From Fonsecaea monophora (lineage: Eukaryota; Ascomycota; Eurotiomycetes; Chaetothyriales; Herpotrichiellaceae), in the NCBI RefSeq assembly GCF_001642475.1, contig NW_019173943.1, forward strand, positions 186,001-250,000: a stretch of DNA of 64,000 bases, read 5' to 3'. Made by a program: the position numbers and the translations under genes. Position 1 is the first letter of the stretch. The number at the start of each line of letters is the position of its first letter. Shown one piece after another: positions 12,881-24,530 of the stretch. Below the pieces are notes generated by a model. It was not told the DNA's origin. It worked only from the letters and a program-made list of their open reading frames with translations, and did not search any database.

Positions 12881-12964
12881 AAGAAGAAGAAGAAGAAGAA
12901 GAAGAAGAAGAAGAAGAAGAAGAAGAAGAAGAAGAAGAAGAAGAAGAAGAAGAAGAAGAAGAAG
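12881..12964 (+). repeat. (AAG)28 microsatellite
   Basis: Eighty-four bases of uninterrupted AAG follow a short AGG/GAG-rich lead-in at about 12860. It lies between the convergent transporter and zinc-cluster regulator genes. The open frames through it are pure poly-Lys, poly-Arg, poly-Ser or poly-Leu artefacts. Confidence 0.95.
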
Positions 12965-13114
12965 GAAGAGGGATAATGCCCATCCAGTGGTGGGCAGAAG
13001 GTGGTCGACCGCCATCCTACTCCTCAAGGATGAAGGGAGGTGGGGTTTGGACATGGATTTCGCAAGAAATTGAAATGGAACACCTTGATGTTAGTATTAT
13101 TAGTATATATAGCA

Positions 13115-14779
13115 CTAAAGCCCTATAGAGAACTTTGGACCCGAGGAAACAAGATCAAGCCATAGTCCCTGTGGATCCTGACCTCGAGCTGACCAGAAAT
13201 AGTCCAGAAATGCTTTCATGTTGTAACATGAAGCTCTCGCCACACCACTCGTAAGTTCAACCATCTGTCCCAGAACGTCGTCGTCTGTTACCTCGCTTCT
13301 CTCCATCTCAGTCATGGCGATGAAATAGGCAAACAGTATATACCGTGACCCGTACAGCTCCATCTGGCGGATCTGCTGCACCTTCGTGAGGATGGACTCT
13401 GCAATCGCCCGTCGAAGGCATTTGCTATGTGCCGTAGGCGGCCCGAGTTGATGGAGAATCAGCCTTGCCGTAGCTTGGTAGCACCACGCTTGAAGGCCCA
13501 TGTAGGTGAATTCCGACGCGGACAACGCGGCTGACTGTTCGAATTGCTCGTGCAATTTATGAGTCCACAAAAATTCGTCCACGGCTGCTAGTAAATGGGC
13601 CCAGGTTTCGCAGTCTCCGTCTTGATACTTCTCCTCATCAGGTCCTCCTCGGGTGCCTTCCACGTTGTCATCTTCCGCAAGATCTTGGCCTGCTGTATAG
13701 CTGCTGTGGTCTTGCTGATGTCGTTTGGGACGGCGACGAAATTTCAACGAATGCGAAAAGACACAGATATCATATAAGACCGGGAGCAAAGAGCGACTGA
13801 TACCGTAATACCTATCGACCCTGTCCGGAACTGGTACACGATACCGGAACGTAGGTATCTGTCGGTGACAGAGGCATTCGAACGTTTCGGAGAAGAGTGT
13901 GCAGAGGAAGTTGGGATCCATTTCCACATAATCTGTCAGGCGGCGATTCAGATACCACGGTGCCACGAGCCGAAGGGCTGCCCGAGCTATATCGAGCGTG
14001 TGGTGTCCTATACGACTCTGATTGAAGGTTATGAGCGTGAGCCCGAGGTTGAGAGCAGCCGCAATGCCCTCCGCTGTCGAGACTACTAGCCGAAGGAGTG
14101 TCCTGAGCGCGCGTCCAGTGTTCTTCAAAGTGGTCTCGTCATCGTGCCGGCCTAGGAGAAGTCCCATCGAATTGGCAATGGTCCCACCCATACCGAGGTA
14201 GCCCATTGTTACGAGCTCGGGCGTGCAAAGGAACTGTGTCGCAAGCACCCTTTGCATCTCCGGCCGGAAGCTGGCGCCAAAGACGTAGAACTTCACAAAG
14301 CCGTTTTGATCCAAGATGAATTCTATCAGTCGTGTTTCCTGTCCGCTAAGGGCATGGCGAATGTTTGGAAACTGAGCAATCTGCTCAGTCAAAGGGAACA
14401 AGCACGTGCCGGAAGGGAATGGGACACACGCGGACATTGCTCCGTCATCGAGATCCGACATGGCCTGATCCCCTGAGGCCGACTGGACATCGTTCTCCTC
14501 TTCATTGCCCTCGTCCTCAGCCTGGCTCTCGGGGGCTTGTACCTCTTCAAATCTCGCTGTCTCTTCTGTCTCCGCGAAGGTGTTCAATATTTTATGGGGC
14601 CTGAAAGTGGAAGGACGACCAGGACGTAATGCTTGACGTTCTGTTTTACAATCGTGGTTGAGTCGAGCACAGCGGTCGCAAACTTGTGATTGTTGAGAGG
14701 AAAACAGACATCTCTCTTTAATCCTGTGGCATCGATCACACGCTCTCGGAGATGCTCTCTTCTTATACGGGGCCCACAT
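13115..14779 (-). CDS. Zn(II)2Cys6 transcription factor
   Basis: A single open frame of 554 residues from the ATG at 14779; the frame is open further upstream but has no earlier ATG. The zinc cluster is at the N-terminus: Cys14, 17, 24, 34, 37 and 44 with spacing C-x2-C-x6-C-x9-C-x2-C-x6-C, preceded by a basic stretch. A GRPSTFRPHK patch resembling an AT-hook follows at about residue 55, then an acidic region (residues 90-125) and a long alpha-helical region typical of fungal regulators. Target genes are unknown. The neighbours are the convergent MFS transporter and the tandem condensin gene, so it is not clearly tied to the amidase pair. Confidence 0.85.
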   Translation of the reverse strand: MWAPYKKRASPRACDRCHRIKERCLFSSQQSQVCDRCARLNHDCKTERQALRPGRPSTFRPHKILNTFAETEETARFEEVQAPESQAEDEGNEEENDVQSASGDQAMSDLDDGAMSACVPFPSGTCLFPLTEQIAQFPNIRHALSGQETRLIEFILDQNGFVKFYVFGASFRPEMQRVLATQFLCTPELVTMGYLGMGGTIANSMGLLLGRHDDETTLKNTGRALRTLLRLVVSTAEGIAAALNLGLTLITFNQSRIGHHTLDIARAALRLVAPWYLNRRLTDYVEMDPNFLCTLFSETFECLCHRQIPTFRYRVPVPDRVDRYYGISRSLLPVLYDICVFSHSLKFRRRPKRHQQDHSSYTAGQDLAEDDNVEGTRGGPDEEKYQDGDCETWAHLLAAVDEFLWTHKLHEQFEQSAALSASEFTYMGLQAWCYQATARLILHQLGPPTAHSKCLRRAIAESILTKVQQIRQMELYGSRYILFAYFIAMTEMERSEVTDDDVLGQMVELTSGVARASCYNMKAFLDYFWSARGQDPQGLWLDLVSSGPKFSIGL

Positions 14780-15488
14780 GATGGACGTGAATGTGTTGAA
14801 ACGCAGAGATAGGGTAGTCCTTGAAGCTGGAGAAGCTATCTCCAGGGCTTTGTACCCCGCTCTACAATCACGATGGCAGGGATACCAAGCCCATCGCAAT
14901 CCAGGGGAGCGATTCGACTAAATAGTCGTTAGCGGGAGAGTAAAGCGGCGAGGGATGAGTCAGCGAAATGACCTACGGCGACGAGTGTTCGGGGATTATA
15001 TATATATATATACAAAAACACACACATACACTGATGACGGCCTGGTTTCTGTCTCTGTCTCTGGCTCCTTTTATTCCTTTTTGCACGACGGGGTAGCAAG
15101 CAAACTGAACTTGTTTGTCAAAGCTGCCAGAGTTGTCGCTATCGGCATCTGAGAGACATCTCTCTCAAAAAGCATTGGCGGTGGCAGCGTCGTGGTCGAG
15201 ACACTGATGTTTCTTTTCCTAGATAGCAGAGAAAGGAAGGAGGCCGGCCATCGACCAAACACCAAAAGCTGCGATGAGAAACTGGCTCTTCAACAATATG
15301 CAGATGTAGGATGGCTGGGTAACTGTGCAGCCCAGCTGTCGAAAAGAATTTCGTGTTTCTCATATCCTGGATATCCACCCTCGCTCGAATCTCCATGTCC
15401 AACGTCCGGGCAAATAAAACCCAAAGGTGCCCTTGAAGTATACAAAGCAAAAGAGACAAAGCTCACCCACCCAAGCTCAACGTGGAAA
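14780..15488. other. Intergenic with (TA)8 tract
   Basis: It holds the promoter of the regulator at 13115-14779 and the 3' region of CND2. An alternating TA tract at 14997-15012 is followed by a CA-rich run. No gene is seen. Confidence 0.6.
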
Positions 15489-18479
15489 TTACTCTCCTTC
15501 ATATCCCTCTCCGACCGTCGGATCCCGAGTGACTCTGATCTCCTGCATCGCGTCATTCCCGTCCCTTTCGCCCTCTAGCACCAACCCCTTTTCATTTGCC
15601 AGGTGTAGCAAGCAAATGAAACAATAGGACGTGCTGATGTCCTTCATTTGGGGCTCGGGGTAGAAGGAGCGAAGGTCCTGGATGATATCTGTAAATTTCA
15701 ACCTTCCCTCTTCGTCGTTGTTGGGTACACCTTCGTCAGCCGACGTCGATATAGGAGGCTCGGTTTCGGGTTGAATGTTATGCTGGGGCTGGTCGTCGAT
15801 ATCCATCATATCGACATCACCATCGTCAACTCTCTGTTGCGCAGTTGCAGCTGTGGCAGAGGGTCGATCAAACACATCAATCAACTTCAATCGCCCTTCC
15901 ATACCCTTCCACAGATTCTCCTTTAACCTCCTCACATCGACCTTCTTTGCCGTTCGCGCGTAGTTCACGTACTCGGGTCGGATCCGTCTCCCAGCTTGTG
16001 TCACCAGTTGGCTGCCGAAACTGCCTGGAAGAAGGTCAGGTTGGCTTGCTCGTTGCGGGTCTTGCTGTGACTGCTGGGATCCAGAAGGATCATGGTCTGC
16101 TCCGGCTTCGCCGAGGAGGTTGAGCTGCTGATCCTGCTGTGACTCGGGCTGAGGCGACAACATCTCCCTAGCATCCATGAAAGCCTGTCCGCCATCGTCA
16201 CCACCCCCATCAATCCCATCGTCGTCATCGTCGTCAATGGGTAATGGGCCATCAAAGGGGAGCATCTGATCGTCGTCCGCGAAGAAGTTCGCATCATAGT
16301 CACCTTTTCGGCCCTCATCATCCATATCACTCGCCCCTTCACCAAAGGCGTTTGTGGTTCCAACACGATTCCTCGCTCCGAAACCCTCGTCAATAATGCC
16401 CATACCCACACCGCCCTCTTTTCTTCTGATTCTACCCACCCGACACTTTGGCTTTGTCCATAAGCGCATCAATTTTCTAGGGTCCACCACCTCGTCATCC
16501 TTATCCAGTAGATTGCGGCCTTTTGTCCGCCACTGTGATTTCGGCAGGGAGATTTGCGAATTCAAAACAGGGGGTTGTTCAAGTAACTCCGTCAGGAATT
16601 CTGACATAGGGCCCAGGAAATCAATCTCATATGGCTCCTTCTCCTTCTTTTGTCTGGCGGGTGGCGCGTTTGTGCCACTGGCTTCTTGTTGTGCTTTCTG
16701 GATCTTCTGCATTCGCCAGTTTTCGAGGCTGAGAAACGCCGTCTTGCCTTTTGCGCGCGAGTTGAAGGCTTTGTCGAAATAAGCCATAATAGACTCATGC
16801 TCTGCATCCTCCTGATACTTATGCTGTAAAGACAGGGCGTAACCGTCTCCTCCATTTTCCAGAAGGTTGTCATCCACGTCGTCTGCACGAGCAACACGGG
16901 CTTGAGCTTCAATAGCATCTTTCGCCCAGGCTTCTCCTCCTTCACCGAAACCCACGTTGTCTGCGACATCGAAGCCGCCGAGTAGCCCGTCGGCGTCGTC
17001 ATAATCGTCGTCAAAACCCATCGCATTGCTTCCGTCCAGGAAGATTCCTGTCTGGTCGGCCACACTTAGGGGGAGATTTGTTCCAGGTGCTGGTGTCTGC
17101 GCTCTTTTCTGTTCTTTCCATTCCTCGGGCACTTTGAGGAAAGGTAGGTTCAGGTCTCCAGACGGGTCGCCCAAGGCAAACGATTTCATAGACGGGCAGA
17201 TATCCTGTGAGTCCAGTACGCTCATGTCCGGGAAGAACTTGGATGCTAGAGAAGCGAGGTCGATTTCTTCGTCTTGATCATCTGCGACGGGCTCCTCATC
17301 CTGAGTGCTGTGACTCGGCTCTTGTTGCTCCGTTTCTTGCGGTGTGTTTTCCTTGTCACCTCCCAAAGCAGCATCTCCCGCATCATCGCTGCTGTCAAAC
17401 ACGATGCGCCCGTCAGAGTCGATGGATAAATGATTCAGCAGCAAGCCCTTAGCTCCCCCTTCGTCAAAATCCGCAGATGCCTTTTTAAAAAGAGGGTCAA
17501 CCGCAAACTCGAGTTCGAGCTTTTTGCCTTGGAAAGATGCGAAACCAGGTGCGAGTGTGGCTTCGTGGCTGCGTGCCGGCTTCTTCTTAGATTTCTTCTT
17601 CCCACCACCTTCGCCATCCTCACCATCCTCGTCTTCTTCGCCTTCTTCATCGTCATCCTCCTCTTCCCCATCACCTTTGTTTCGCCTTTTGCCACCTTCA
17701 GAGGCACCCCCGTCTGCGAGACCACTCAACAGTCGGCCGGTCTCCGTTGCCACGCTATCGACTCTGCTCGTGTAGATCTTGACGCAGCCATCTAGCGTGC
17801 AGCTGGCCTTCTGAAAGTTGACTCCGTCTCCTTCTTTCAATAGACTCATATCATGGAAATAATCTATCAGAGCAAAATTCCACGAGTTTGCAGCATTGAT
17901 TTTGTTGTCGGTTGCCATTTTCATCCATTCTTCAAAGTTTGCGAGGATTGGGACGCGTTTCATGGGTGTGACTCCGTTGTCTTCGGCGACTCGGCCTATG
18001 CTATTTCGTGGGTGTTCGCTCATTTGACGCTGTGGGTTGTTCAATCCCCCTCTTCTTCGTACCTGCGAGCCATAGTCCGATGTTCTTGGAGTTCGGGGTG
18101 CATCTGACAGGTTGCTGTAGCTGGACTCTCTTCGTCTTTGGTTGAGTTTGCGCATGGGGCTTGCCGCCGCGCGAATCTCGTTCATATGGATTTCCTGGAG
18201 CGCGTGTCGAGATTGCAGCCGAGCAACCTTTTCGCCTTTGTCATCGTTGAGTGCCAATCTGTTGTGAGAGCATCGTAGGTCAGCATCGGCATTCGACACC
18301 AATTGCGATCTCGACGGGCCAACAAAGTAGTGCGCATGGCTTCGTATCGCTCCAAATAAATATGTTTGCGAGAGATGGTCATACTTCACTGGAGAACCCT
18401 TGACACTCTCACGCGCCATATTCATAACAACTGCCTGCCGACTCGGCCGCCCGCTGGAATCCCTTGCGACGCGAGGCAT
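15489..18479 (-). CDS. CND2: Condensin complex subunit 2 (Barren/CAP-H kleisin)
   Basis: Exons 18479-18385 and 18258-15489 encode 954 residues. The 126-base intron (GTATGA..CAG) is a multiple of three and free of stops, so it reads through; removing it restores the family-like join SPVKLALNDDKGEK. Family hallmarks are VPILANFEEWMKMATDNKI and NSWNFALIDYFHDMSLL near the N-terminus, the CTLDGCVKIYTSRVDSVA block, an acidic Glu/Asp-rich insert at about residue 240, and the C-terminal winged-helix segment with STSYCFICLLHLANEKGL. The kleisin bridges the SMC2/SMC4 heads in the condensin ring and acts in mitotic chromosome compaction. It lies in tandem with PAN1. Confidence 0.93.
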   Translation of the reverse strand: MPRVARDSSGRPSRQAVVMNMARESVKGSPVKYDHLSQTYLFGAIRSHAHYFVGPSRSQLVSNADADLRCSHNRLALNDDKGEKVARLQSRHALQEIHMNEIRAAASPMRKLNQRRRESSYSNLSDAPRTPRTSDYGSQVRRRGGLNNPQRQMSEHPRNSIGRVAEDNGVTPMKRVPILANFEEWMKMATDNKINAANSWNFALIDYFHDMSLLKEGDGVNFQKASCTLDGCVKIYTSRVDSVATETGRLLSGLADGGASEGGKRRNKGDGEEEDDDEEGEEDEDGEDGEGGGKKKSKKKPARSHEATLAPGFASFQGKKLELEFAVDPLFKKASADFDEGGAKGLLLNHLSIDSDGRIVFDSSDDAGDAALGGDKENTPQETEQQEPSHSTQDEEPVADDQDEEIDLASLASKFFPDMSVLDSQDICPSMKSFALGDPSGDLNLPFLKVPEEWKEQKRAQTPAPGTNLPLSVADQTGIFLDGSNAMGFDDDYDDADGLLGGFDVADNVGFGEGGEAWAKDAIEAQARVARADDVDDNLLENGGDGYALSLQHKYQEDAEHESIMAYFDKAFNSRAKGKTAFLSLENWRMQKIQKAQQEASGTNAPPARQKKEKEPYEIDFLGPMSEFLTELLEQPPVLNSQISLPKSQWRTKGRNLLDKDDEVVDPRKLMRLWTKPKCRVGRIRRKEGGVGMGIIDEGFGARNRVGTTNAFGEGASDMDDEGRKGDYDANFFADDDQMLPFDGPLPIDDDDDDGIDGGGDDGGQAFMDAREMLSPQPESQQDQQLNLLGEAGADHDPSGSQQSQQDPQRASQPDLLPGSFGSQLVTQAGRRIRPEYVNYARTAKKVDVRRLKENLWKGMEGRLKLIDVFDRPSATAATAQQRVDDGDVDMMDIDDQPQHNIQPETEPPISTSADEGVPNNDEEGRLKFTDIIQDLRSFYPEPQMKDISTSYCFICLLHLANEKGLVLEGERDGNDAMQEIRVTRDPTVGEGYEGE

Positions 18480-18950
18480 CGTGTCTGTGATCCTGATATT
18501 AGGGATCTTGTTTATCTTCGAGAAGGGCGTATGGCCTCAAGATTCACAATGAAACCACCTGTCGCTTCTCCTCGGTTGGTTCAAAGGTGGGTTGTTCGCC
18601 TTGCCATCGCCTGATGTATTGTGGTGGACGCTCTCGAAGGTTGTTGTGAGCGTTAAAACAGTTGGAGTGAGTCGTTTGTTGACATGCACAAGAACGGTTT
18701 AGCGCAGCCACCCATATACACCCACACACTTGGTCACGTGTTGTGGCTGTGAACTCGGCCTGCCGGCAACGGTTTGACGTGGGCGTCCAAACTGCCTGGA
18801 ATACTAGGTCGTTAGTTCTACTCGGTACAGCAATAGAAGCTGATATACAAGGGCAGAAATATTCAATTCATGTTCAAGTTGCCGTGTCTGATTGCCTCTC
18901 CCGGTCCTCTCTACCTGCTTCCTCGTGCCTCGTCTTCTTCCAATCATCAT
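18480..18950. other. Intergenic between PAN1 and CND2
   Basis: This stretch carries the PAN1 3' end and the CND2 promoter. No further feature is recognised. Confidence 0.5.
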
Positions 18951-21900
18951 CTAATCTAGGACTCTCCCCGCAACAGCGCTTGCGCTCCTGTCCTTCGTTT
19001 CAGTCTTTCGCAAACCTCTACCTTTCTGAATCTCGCCAAGCAAGGCACCAATATCGCCGGTTCCGGAACGGGCAGGCGCAGGCATTGGTGGTGGTGGCGG
19101 CGGTCCTCCCGGGGCATCCGATGTGGGGAAGGGAGGTGGTGGCGGGGGTGCACCGTAAGCATCGGAGCCTGGCATTGGAGGAGGCGGCGGCGGTGCTGTT
19201 GGTGCATTAGTCCCCGGCATCGGTGGAGGTGGAGGAGCGGAAGCGGAGTCAAATGCACCTGGAATAGGTGGTGGCTCTTGAACAGGCGTTTGGGGTTTGC
19301 TGTCCATAGCAGACAATGGTCTAGGTGGTGCCATGGTGCCGAATAGAATCGAAGCCAAGTGCTTTGCTGATCCGCCACCTGGGTGATCGGCTTCGTCGTC
19401 ACTGTCTTCATCCTTTTCCGAACCTGCTGCCGACCATTCATCCTCCTCGGGACGACGTCGTGACTGGGCACCAGTAAAGCTGGGAGTCAATGGCTTGGCG
19501 GCCTCTTGTTGAGCAATTCGATGGAAAGGATTTGTCGATGGTAGACTTTCCGCCGGTGGTGCCGGGGCTTGAGGAGCGACTGGTGGAGGTGAAAACGTTT
19601 GGGCCTGTGGGATAGGCGGTGGAGAAAAGACTGGCTTTCCATTCTCAGACGGTAGTGATTGGGAAAGCTTTCGGAAGTATGGGTTCCTCGATTCTTCAGC
19701 GGCGGGAGGGCTTGAAACCGGTGTAGGCTCGTAACCACTGCTTGTAGAGTGTTCAACAGGAGCAGCACTTGATGGTGGGGAAGCGACTGAGCCAGTGAGC
19801 AATTGGCTGGTTGCTGGAGTGCTCTCTTGAGGCGTAATCTGTTGTGGGCCATCGTCATCGTCGTCTGACGACGAGTCGTCTCCCAACTGCTCCAGTTGAA
19901 GCTGGAGTTGCCGCTCTCTCTCTCTAGCCGCTTCAAGCTCAGCTCTTTGTGCGGCGAGCTTGGCCTCCTTCTCCTTTGCCTCCTTCTCCGCTGCCCGCTT
20001 GCGAGCTTTTTCTTCCTGTTTCTTGACCTTACCAGCCTTGACTTGTTCTTCAAGCGCACGTAAGCGGGCTTGAGCGGCCTCGCGTTCCCTCTCAAGCTCG
20101 TCTTCTTGCATTTTGGCTTGCGCCCTAGCCAAGTGTCAGTGGATGCCACTCCCGATAATAAATAGGTACTCACTCCAACCGTTCGCGTCCACGCGCCTCT
20201 GCCTCCTGCTCGGCCCTGATCTGTGCCGCCGCTTCCTCTTCCGCTTTAGCGCGGGCTGCTGCCTCGGCGGCTTTCTTCGCGGAGAAATCTGTGCTATCTT
20301 GCCTCTGCTTTCGAGTGGGTGGGGGAGGCGGCTTCTTGTCAGCTTTCGGACTCGGAGGAACTGCTCCCTCATTGTTGAGTCTCTGCTGACGTTCTTGTTC
20401 GCGTTTGGCATCTTCGGCCTCGGCCCTGCGGAGTTTTTCGGCTCGCTCTTGCTTCTCGCGTTCCTGCCGCTGCTGAGGACTTTCACTAGGCTCCACAGTA
20501 GGCTTGAGACCGGCAGCCGCCATTCGCTCTTGGACCCGTTTTAGAGCTTTCTCCTTTGCAGTGGCAATGCGGTCATGGTGCGACTGGCCTGTTGTCACGG
20601 AAGTGGCGGACGTGGTTGACGTTGGGGCTGGTCGCGAAGCCAAGCTGCCATTCGTTGACTGTGCTTCCTCGTGCGAGTAGTCGCGAGGCGGTTGCTTTGC
20701 TGGGCGTGATTGCCTGCGCATGTTAGTTTTGTGTGTTTCATTAACATCTGCATGGTCTTACTCCTCTTTGCGAATCTTCGCCGTCCTGCTGCTACGCTGG
20801 AGGTCATAGATGAGTTCTTTGATCTGATCTTCCACCCCCAGAGCTTCCTCCCACCTCCTGCGCTCGTGTTCCTGAGTCGCGTTCTCTCCTTGATCTCGCA
20901 GTCCATCCTCCAGGCTCGAAACAAAGTCCTTGACGCTGTCTTCAACATCTCGAGTCATGGCCTCGTGCCGCTCTTGTTCTGATTTGACTATGGAAGACTC
21001 TGCCTCCAATCGTCTCTGCGCACCAGCTTCGTCATCAGTAGCTGGGGGAGGGCGCCCAGCAAGTTCAGCAGCTCGAGCTTGCATCCTATACCGCGCTCGT
21101 GCTTTGATGCGATCGGTTTCAGTGACCGTGCCATTAGGCCCGGTTCCAACAATGTTTGAGGAGCTGCTCGGGTGAGCTTTGGCGTCCTTCAAGCGGAAAA
21201 GTTGTAACTTGGCTTCAGCAATGTTCCTCTCGACCTTTCTCACGTCTGACGCCAATGCTGGTAGGCGATCCTGATATCGTTGTAGCTCCCTTCTCATTGC
21301 CCTCCTTTCTGCGCCTGTATCACCACCAGCAAGTCCAGCATTAGGGTGCGTGTCAATATCATCCTGGATTCGTCGGATCTGCCTGAAGAGTTCTTCGGCC
21401 TCGCGTCTATCTCTTCGATCCAACACATCGTCGTCATCCGCTTGTCGATCATCCTGGAAGTCAGTAGCGTCAAGCAAAATCTTCTTCTCACGGATCTTTT
21501 TCCTGATTTGATCGGGGGTCAAATCGTCGTAGACACTATCTCCCATATCCGATGACGGAGCTGGGGAGGGGGTTCTACCCCCATGTCCAAGGCGACGTCT
21601 GGCGCTTGAACGATACCCAATATCATCGTCATTGTTGCGGAAGACTGTTGCATCCTTGCGACCGAAGTTGGGCGATGCAGAGCTGTTGCGGAACGAGTGG
21701 TCCTTCAAATAGCTCACGCCGGTCTTTTGTGGCTGCAGGAATGCGCCAGAGGATTTTCTGGCTTCTGCGTCCTGGGAAAGGAGAGACTTGACGGTGTCAA
21801 TAGAGCTATTGAAATTCTTTGTTGATGGCGGAATGAGTTCCGGGGGAAGTCGAGCTGGGATCGGATACCCATTCAGCTTTCGATAGATAAGGTGCATGGC

Positions 21901-23445
21901 CACGGCGAACTCGTCCATGTTCAACCGCCCCTTGTTATTCGGATCGGACAGTGTCCAAATGGCTTCTAGATCAGTTCTCTCCAGGCCGCTCTGGCCCATG
22001 ATTTCAATGGCCGTCTCTCCCGCAATGAAACCTCGGCCTAGACCGTCCCAGGCTCGAAAGAGCTGATCATAAATCCTTTTCTCGTCCTTTGTGACCGCCC
22101 AAGGGATCTTTGCGGTTCCGGAAAGCCCTTGCGTCGTGTAGCCACCGGCTTCACGGCCAGCTTGGGGCATCAGGCGCTGTTGGAGAGCCTCGATATTGGG
22201 CAACCCGCCGGCAGGGGTGTTGACGAAGCCCCATTGACCAGGAAGGCCAGTCGGCTGGGTTTGTAAAAGACCTGTTTGTTGAGGTGAAACATTGGAACCG
22301 AAGCCGCTCGCAGGCATTAGTGGCAACGAGGGTCGAGCACCCCCAAAACCAGCAGGCTGGGCAGGATTCACAAAACCAGTAGCTTGAGCCTGCAATCCTT
22401 GTGACAGCCCAGGAAAGCCGGTGGCCTGCGGCTGGAGCCCGGGTTGGAACCCTGTGGCCTGGTTGTAGAAACCCGTCGGCTGGGAAGTTAGTTGGGTCAA
22501 AAGCTGCTGGTTTGAAGGCTGTTGAGGGGTTGGCTGCTGGGGAGCAGGGGGCGAAACAGCATTCTGCCTAAGCGGAGTATCAAAGTCGGGCACATTCGAC
22601 CGCGTTGGTGGCAAAGGCTTCTCATCTGGGACACCAAAGGAAATGATATCGACCATGCTTGATACCTCGTTCTTGATCTTCTCAGGAAGGACAGCCGGGA
22701 GCTCCTTTCCAGTCAATCTCAGATTGCACAGATACATGGCCAGAGCGAATTCCGGGAAGAGGAGCTGGCCTGATTTGGTGGTATCTGACAGCACCCATAT
22801 CTGCGACAAGGCACTGCCCGGCAGTTTTGACCTCAAAAGCAAATCTCTAGCCTTCTCTCCACTCAGTGCCTGGCCATCTCCAGCGGCAGACTTGAACAGC
22901 TGTTCAAATTTCGCTTGATCTGTAGCAGTGATAAAAGACAACCGAATGTTCGGAATTCTATTGGAGCTCTTGCTCTCCCTCCTCTTCGGCGCAGGCGCAC
23001 TGGGAGAAGAGCCTTGAGTAAAGGAGGCCGCGATCTGGGCCGAAGTCTGCTGAGGACGCAGAGGAGCAGCGGCAGGGGGTTGCTGCGCAGGAGCAGGAGG
23101 AGGAGCTTGAAAGGATGGCTGCTGCTGAAAAGCCGGTGCCTGCAGAGGAGGTTGTTGTTGGAATGGCGGTTGCTGCGGTGGATTTTGAGGCGGATAGCCC
23201 GTGAATTGAGGTTGTTGCGCAGGAGCCTGAAAACTCTGCTGCTGCTGATAACCTGGAAAACCGGTCGGTTGGGCTTGTAACTGACCGGGGAAGCCGGTGG
23301 GCTGCGGTGCAAAGGGTGATGGTTGCTGTTGTGGAGGAGCTTGACTGAATGAGCCGAATGATTGCTGGGGTCCAAAGCCCCCAGGCGCAGGACCAGGGCG
23401 AGCAGAATTTGTGCCGCCCAAAAAAGAATTGGAAGACGAATACAT
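18951..23445 (-). CDS. PAN1: Actin cytoskeleton-regulatory complex protein PAN1
   Basis: Three exons (23445-20762, 20713-20174, 20124-18951; introns of 48 and 49 bases) encode 1465 residues, the usual size. The start is the ATG of MYSSSNSFLGG; the frame upstream lacks an ATG. The order is a Gln/Pro-rich region, EH domain 1 (about 170-260), a repeat region with QPTGF/QATGF units, EH domain 2 (about 447-532), coiled coil (about 640-1150, Glu/Lys/Arg-rich), then a Pro-rich tail with several PPPPPP(M/F)P runs and a WH2-like segment (IGALLGEIQKGRGLRKTE) at the end. In yeast PAN1 recruits Arp2/3 and the END3/SLA1 endocytic coat at the cortex. The LxxQxTG-type units are the known target form of Prk1-type kinases. 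Confidence 0.95.
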
Positions 23446-24530
23446 GCTTGCAAACAAACGACACAGACTGCAAAAGCGGATGAAAGACAGAAGAGATGGG
23501 GAAATTGAGATAGAAATTGAGTGAGACGAGTAACAGGCAGAGTTACAGAAGCACCAGAAGCGACACTAGCAACCGACCTCGCCGACCTGGACCTCAGCGG
23601 GTTGTGACGCGGTCTTTGCTCCAACATCAGCTCCAGCATTGTGGCTGAGGGATGTGAGGCTGAAGCTTGGCATGTCGCTGCTTTAAGAGACCGTGATTTC
23701 CTGTCAACTGCGCCCTGGAAGCACAGAAACCATCATAGCTGACAAGCATCTTCCAATCAGAAACAACATTTCATGACAGACGTTGCTGACACAGACAGCC
23801 TGAGACAATCACTTGAATGGCAACGAAGTCAAGTGAAAATCACAGAGCAGTGTCAATGGCCCATGTCCCTACTAGATTACTGACGACAAGCTTTGTAGCG
23901 ATTGACACCCAGTCGCCTTTTCCTTCAGACAAGCCGCCCTTGGTGACCATCTGTCCTGCGCTGCCATTGTTCCTCAGCTGAACGCCAGATTGACTAGCTA
24001 TTTATGTTGCCAAAAAAGAGGAGCAGAAAGAGCTCCTTTGATGACAAGAATCTCGGCGAATCCAGACAAATCAACTGCGAAGGCTGACTCTGGACACTTA
24101 TCCGTACGATTCGTTCCATGGAAAACAAAATGCTGCCCGAAGCCCCGAAGCATATTATTACGGCTCCCATGTTGGACCGCAGTGTCCGCCAATCCATCGG
24201 CTGAATGGGTACTGGGGAAAACTGCGGAACATCTTTGGTGGAGCAACGCGAGGGATGAACTCCTCAACCTTAAATCTCCAGATCATCCTACCCCGGATGC
24301 GGCACCGGTAAGGATCCTGCTGATAGTCTCACCAAGGGATATCCTTTGTCCATGGGGCCCAGAGAGCCCAAAGTTGATGGGAAGGTAGGACGTCAACGAA
24401 GTCAACTATCCGTGTACCAGGAACAAACTACATGGCAATCGCCTTACAATTCCAATCCTAACTATAATTCCTATGTGGAGGGACCAAGAAGGCTCCGCAC
24501 AATCTGCCCGAGGTTTCGGGAATAATCAAA
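23446..24530. other. Divergent promoter region, PAN1 and regulator
   Basis: This is 1.1 kb between the PAN1 start and the regulator start at 24531. A 132-codon open frame at about 23990 resembles nothing and is probably chance. No RNA gene was recognised. Confidence 0.5.

Noticed and set aside
12725..13073. Open frames of poly-Lys, poly-Arg, poly-Ser and poly-Leu
   Set aside because: They are translations of the AAG microsatellite and have no other coding content.
14780..14899. Upstream extension of the first zinc-cluster factor
   Set aside because: The frame is open but its first codon is TTG; the first ATG is at 14779, 13 residues before the cluster.
23446..23457. Four extra N-terminal residues on PAN1
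   Set aside because: The apparent start is a TTG; the first ATG at 23445 gives the usual PAN1 start.
22863..23639. 258-codon frame overlapping the PAN1 start
   Set aside because: A different frame of the Gln/Pro-rich PAN1 N-terminus; no independent motif.
23990..24388. 132-codon plus-strand frame between PAN1 and the regulator
   Set aside because: No recognisable domain and an overlapping antisense frame of similar length; likely chance.
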